Of a DNA stretch of 64,000 nucleotides, positions 59,591-64,000 are shown piece by piece. A program made the position numbers and the translations under genes. Origin of the DNA: Sipunculus nudus (taxonomy: Eukaryota; Annelida; Sipuncula; Golfingiida; Sipunculidae); the NCBI GenBank assembly GCA_026874595.1, contig CM049306.1, forward strand, positions 63,124,019 to 63,188,018, given 5' to 3'. Each line of letters starts with the position of its first letter. The stretch's first letter is position 1. Under the pieces are notes generated by a model. The model had not been told where the DNA came from and made no database searches. It was given only the letters and a program-made list of their open reading frames with translations.

Positions 59591-60035
59591 GTGTAATGTA
59601 TGTAACGTTTTAATATGATGTATCTCCTTTGTACGAAATTAATGATTATTTATGACCTAGAGATAAAAATTAAATATTGTTGTATTTTCGGTTAAGGTGC
59701 ATTGCATTGAATGTTAGGTGATACACATTTATATAACTTCTACGTTACATATTACAGTAATGCGTCTCCAGATATTCTGACAGTTCGGATTTTCACTCTG
59801 TCCCTAAACACGCAAGTTTTTAAGAGCAATTTACAAAAAAAAAATCTTACTTGAGACTGCCATCAGCCAGATTCTTATGGTGACACTTTTTCTCTAAATA
59901 TTGCCTTTTTCACAGGTCTCGACAGCACAACACGGCGAATCATTATTACTATGTTATGAACGAGCAGAACTCTGTGGCCAGGACACTCTTTATAGGAGGG
60001 ATGGATAATCACAGCAGCCGAGTAATAAATTGATT
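59591..60035. other. Spacer between two minisatellites
   Basis: No gene or repeat recognised. Confidence 0.35.
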
Positions 60036-60785
60036 ATGCTGTATCACATTGTCATTGGAGGCGCTTAGGACTGTACTAAATTACAATGGATGACGCTTAG
60101 GACTAAATCACATCATTGATGACGCTTAGGACTATATCACATTATCACTGACGACCCTAAGGGGTCATTTATGGCGCTTAGAACTATATAAAAATTATCA
60201 TTGATGGCGCTTAGAACTTTATATAACAATGTCATTGATGGCGCTTAGAACTTTATATAACAATATCATTGATGGCGCTTAGAACTATATAACATTATCT
60301 TCGATGGCACTAACAGCTATATAACATTATCATTGATTGCGCTTAGAACTATATAACATTATCATTGTTGGTGCTTAGAACTATATGACATTATCTTCGA
60401 TGGCACTAACAGCTATATAACATTATCATTGATTGCGCTTAGAACTATATAACATCATCATTGTAGGCGCTTAGAACCATATTACTATATTGATGGCGCT
60501 TAGAACTATAAAACACTATCATTGATAACGCGTAAAACTATATAACAATATCATTGATGGCTCTTAGAACTATATAACATTATCAATGATGGCGCTTAGA
60601 ACTATATAACATTATCATTGAAGGCGCTTCGGACTGTACCACATTTACATTGATGGCCCTTAAGATAATATCATATTATTATTGATGGCGTTTAGGACTA
60701 TAACACATTATCACTGAAGACTGTATCATATTATCAATGATGGCGTTGAGAACTAAATCGCATTACCATTGTTGGCGCTTAGAAC
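60036..60785. repeat. ~32-bp minisatellite, about 22 units
   Basis: The unit is around ATTGATGGCGCTTAGAACTA + TATAACATTATC, with indels, more diverged than the other arrays in the window. Confidence 0.85.
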
Positions 60786-62388
60786 TTGTTTAATCGAGCT
60801 TGTGCTTATCATTTTAAAGACCCGTCACAGGAAAGATATTGAAGACGTGTTTTACGCATCTTTCTGTTATTTGCAATATTTTGAGTTCTATGTGTGACGT
60901 CTTAAGAATGTAAACTGCTAAGGGAGACGGTTTAAGTCCTGCTTAGATTCTGGTTACCATGGGCAACCCGGGCTGCTGCAGGTAATTTCCAATCCCTCCT
61001 TTGACAATCATAATAGGTGTCAGAGAAGAAAGGAATATAGACGCCATTAACCTTTAGAGTGATAGCATTAATTACTTCTAACACTGTGGCATAATCCATC
61101 GAAGAAGATTTGACCGGGCTCGTGTAAGTTATGCAATAAAAGGCTGAGTGGTTTGAGGGCTTATTACACGGTATTAATAATTTCTGTAGTAATCCAGTGA
61201 AAATTTAAAAGCACTATATTGCCATAATGTATATCAGGAGAGAAAATCCCATATTATACTTCTCGGTGTGGGCAGCTCATTAACAGGGATAGGATATAAC
61301 CTTGAGTTTGAAGGAACGTAAAAGCTAAATACTGCTTTCGGATAAATGGAAGAGTAATGCTATTGCCATTTTAGGTTAATATCAAAGCCCGAATTTTGCT
61401 TTGACGCAAACGTTGCAGTGTTGTTTTTATCTGGTGACTCTTCCCAAGCTACCATGTTTTATTATTCAGGACATTCGGTCTGAAGTGTTTCTCGTTGGCT
61501 GTATCCACTTACGACACATCTTCCGGTGTCATGCCGTGCGTGTCAACCATGTGAACTAGTCCTAGCTCAGCTCAACTAGCGTTGTCCGTGGACACGCAAG
61601 ACCCAGATAATTATCACATATATGAATGCTACGAGACTTGAGAATTGAATAAAAGAAACATCACCTAGAAATGACAACCATGTGAATTATTACCTAAACC
61701 AACCAATCTATACACTGTTCATATGTTTAACAATGTTCGTCCGTACCTATGTTTGTTTGAAGTGAATACAACTTAAATTATGATCTATAGGAGACCTCTT
61801 TTCAGAAAGGTAAATAAAGCAAGTCAAGTGAAGGGTAATGTTTAATATTTAAATTTTACAGCACGATTTACCAATACGATGTCAACATCACCTACATATT
61901 GTTTTGAACGTTTTGGAAAGAGGGGGATTATTTGCAAGCGTAGCGAGCTCGAGGGTTTTTTAAGGGGTGGGTGTCTAAGGGGGTTTGGGGTGATCCCTTC
62001 ACACGGCATGGAAATTTTAAATATAAAATATGCATTTTCAATGCAGTATTTTGACCATTTTCCCCATCATGCACCACATGCTACACTAAACAAGTTTACC
62101 ATATATTGAATCATATTGGCCAAATTGATAATATTTATACCCTCATCATGTAGTCTTCTTCATATTTAAAAAAAAAAACCTCACATACTATACTGGGTTT
62201 TAAATTTTACTCAAACCTCAAGCATGCATGGTGTGAAGCACGAAACAAATATAATGAACATTAACATGAACAATTTACAGAACACTGACTTGATTTCGAT
62301 CATATAAATTCATATACCATGGCATTGCTTCGCGAACGAAGATCACGAAGGTGGTCGTCTCCGTCGACTGCAGCACGAGGCCGATGCT
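60786..62388. other. Intergenic, no gene recognised
   Basis: The plus-strand open stretch at 61879-62109 has no known motif. No tandem repeats seen. Confidence 0.3.
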
Positions 62389-62880
62389 AGCCCGATTCAA
62401 TCGGACTCAGTATTGTTTGGCCCTGCCTAGATTGAGTCCGATATCCATACAAGGAGAGTTTCAACAATATAAGCCATGATATAAATCAACGTTTCTATTG
62501 GATCTTTTGTGACTGCCTGTTTACACTATTTTGACATCCAATAAGTATGAGTTTCATGGTTTCCATAGCCACTTGGATCACCATTTTTAAATATTACTGA
62601 CCTTTTTACAAGAGGCATATCAGCGAGTTTCGTAGGGACAGAGCAGAACAGCGGTATTGGCACTTGAATACCTCATCTGGAGCCTAACTGAGACTGTGAA
62701 CCAGCATTTTGTTAAATTTTGTTTAAATAGGCCCACTTTGAAAAGTGACGCGCTAGCACGGGGTAACACTGGTTATAAGGGCATTGGTCGGTGTGTAGTC
62801 TGAAGCTTATATTGCTATCGGACACAATATATGGCAGAGCCTAATAATATTGAGTCCGAATAAATCTGGCTAGGCAGATG
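62389..62880. mobile_element. Small inverted-repeat element (MITE-like)
   Basis: About 65 bp at 62389-62456 (CTAGCCCGATTCAATCGGACTC...) is repeated in reverse complement at about 62812-62880. Each arm is also a partial palindrome (ATCGGACTCA ... TGAGTCCGAT). The inner 350 bp has no gene. No target duplication resolved. Confidence 0.55.
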
Positions 62881-64000
62881 TAACATAACCACTACTATTG
62901 ACATGAACATGATGGTGAACGGGCGGCAGGTGCCTTAATATACGGCATCTCCGTGCCCCGTGGAGGCAAAACTAGAACTATTTCAATTCAGAATACAGTG
63001 GAAATATCAGAGAATCATGACAAGTAATCAGAATATGATATTTAAGAACGTTTAATTTATTTTGACATTTATAACCATACACAAGTATATATATAACATT
63101 TTTTTTTTAAGTTTGGATATCAGTTTTAAAATGAACAATGGCTAATCATAATATGTTTCTATTTGCCGCTTAAATCGCCCATTTTCTTTTATTTAAGAAT
63201 TGTATAAGCAGCATAGTAAATAGGTCCACTATAACGTACGCGGCAACTCGAGACATAAAATCAGAATAAAACTCAATTTTATGATTTTGGAGTAAAGGAG
63301 GCGTATATCGGCTCTGTTTAGAGCGGAATAACGCTTTCTGTGGGCCAAGTCCAAATTCTCAACTTATAGCAGGATGCATCTATTAACAAAGAAATGATAT
63401 TCAAGTTACAAATGAAATGTTAAGCGAACAACAAAGCAAAATGTAGAAGGTATAAAACATAATTATATTACATATAACCTGACTGGTAAAAGAAGGCATG
63501 TTTGAACTTTTATTAGGTTGAAATTGAATTCATCATGCCCTTAATCCTAAGAATCGTCATAAAAGTAATTGAATTTTTACTAATGAGTCATGTTTTGTTA
63601 CCAAAAGCCTGTTCTTAAAGTGGTCTTGAAATAACATGGAATACCTGTCAAACATTACGGTCACTTGGCTCACTTAAGGTTATATATCTTCATTAGAGCT
63701 GGGTATTGCAATACGTATCGCCATATTTTTAATATATCAATTTATAGGAAATAAGTGTATTTTCTGGTATATACAGCACATGAAATATGTGATTAAGGCA
63801 TGCATTATCATGCTTAATTTAATGACACATTGAAAACATGTGCAGATCAATTAATTTAACACAGGAAACATGGAAAAATTACCCACTTTCTTATTGTTGA
63901 ATAACAATATTTTAAATAAGTAATTTTAATATTTTTAAAAGAATTTGAATCTTAAAATAATTTGCCTGATATAAAAACAAAAAATACATGTTTTAGCACC
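62881..64000. other. Intergenic, no gene recognised
   Basis: AT-rich sequence to the window end. No features that I can support. Confidence 0.35.

Noticed and set aside
1-64000. A bacterial-type defence, toxin or biosynthetic system
   Set aside because: No prokaryotic gene organisation; the window is eukaryotic repeat-rich DNA, and its novelty lies in mobile and tandem elements.

Overview
This is an AT-rich window of a eukaryotic, probably metazoan, nuclear genome. It holds no operons and no host gene I can identify. The mix suggests a marine mollusc: a Ty3/gypsy element with a CCHC Gag, Jockey-like and CR1/L2-like non-LTR remnants, tRNA-derived SINE-like heads, ~338-bp tandem repeats ending in GACG-rich sequence like the bivalve 'pearl' family, and many minisatellites. 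The taxon is inferred from repeat style only. No intact gene was recognised; every protein-like stretch is a decayed transposon or multicopy-family fragment.

Layout. 0-6.3 kb: a minus-strand gypsy copy (LTR, RNase H, RT, broken LTR), two further LTR fragments, TA microsatellites and a reverse-transcriptase scrap with a duplicated end. 6.7-9.8 kb: nine ~338-bp units ending in a hairpin. 10-14.3 kb: no gene seen. 14.4-15.7 kb: a 26-bp minisatellite invaded by an LTR. 15.9-17 kb: a degenerate dispersed repeat. 17.2-20.6 kb: a Jockey-like element split by a 1.2-kb foldback-type transposon with a 5-bp target duplication. 22.7-25.5 kb: a second gypsy copy, with gag, deleted pol and no 3' LTR. 27.3-31 kb: two minisatellites, one with a 688-bp higher-order repeat. 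32.4-36.4 kb: a large AT-rich inverted repeat. 36.7-41.2 kb: a foldback element with 161-bp subrepeats in both arms. 42.9-43.8 kb: a solo LTR. 44.9-47.6 kb: a CR1/L2-like insertion with a 29-bp target duplication, invaded by an inverted 338-bp-family copy. 49.1-50.9 kb: a broken gene of an abundant unnamed metazoan family, with a miniature LTR element (LTR-int-LTR-int-LTR) at its edge. 52.6-60.8 kb: three more minisatellites. The last 3 kb hold one small inverted-repeat element.

Most interesting points: the miniature LTR element at 50219-50936 has a primer-binding site matching tRNA-Pro and tRNA-like A and B boxes, correctly spaced, inside each LTR. Two gypsy copies share an integrase-less pol end and a conserved hairpin before the polypurine tract. 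Several unrelated transposons have inverted arms built from tandem repeats. The 26-bp array varies almost only at two CpG sites. All were read by eye; alignment, repeat-library and copy-number searches were not possible.
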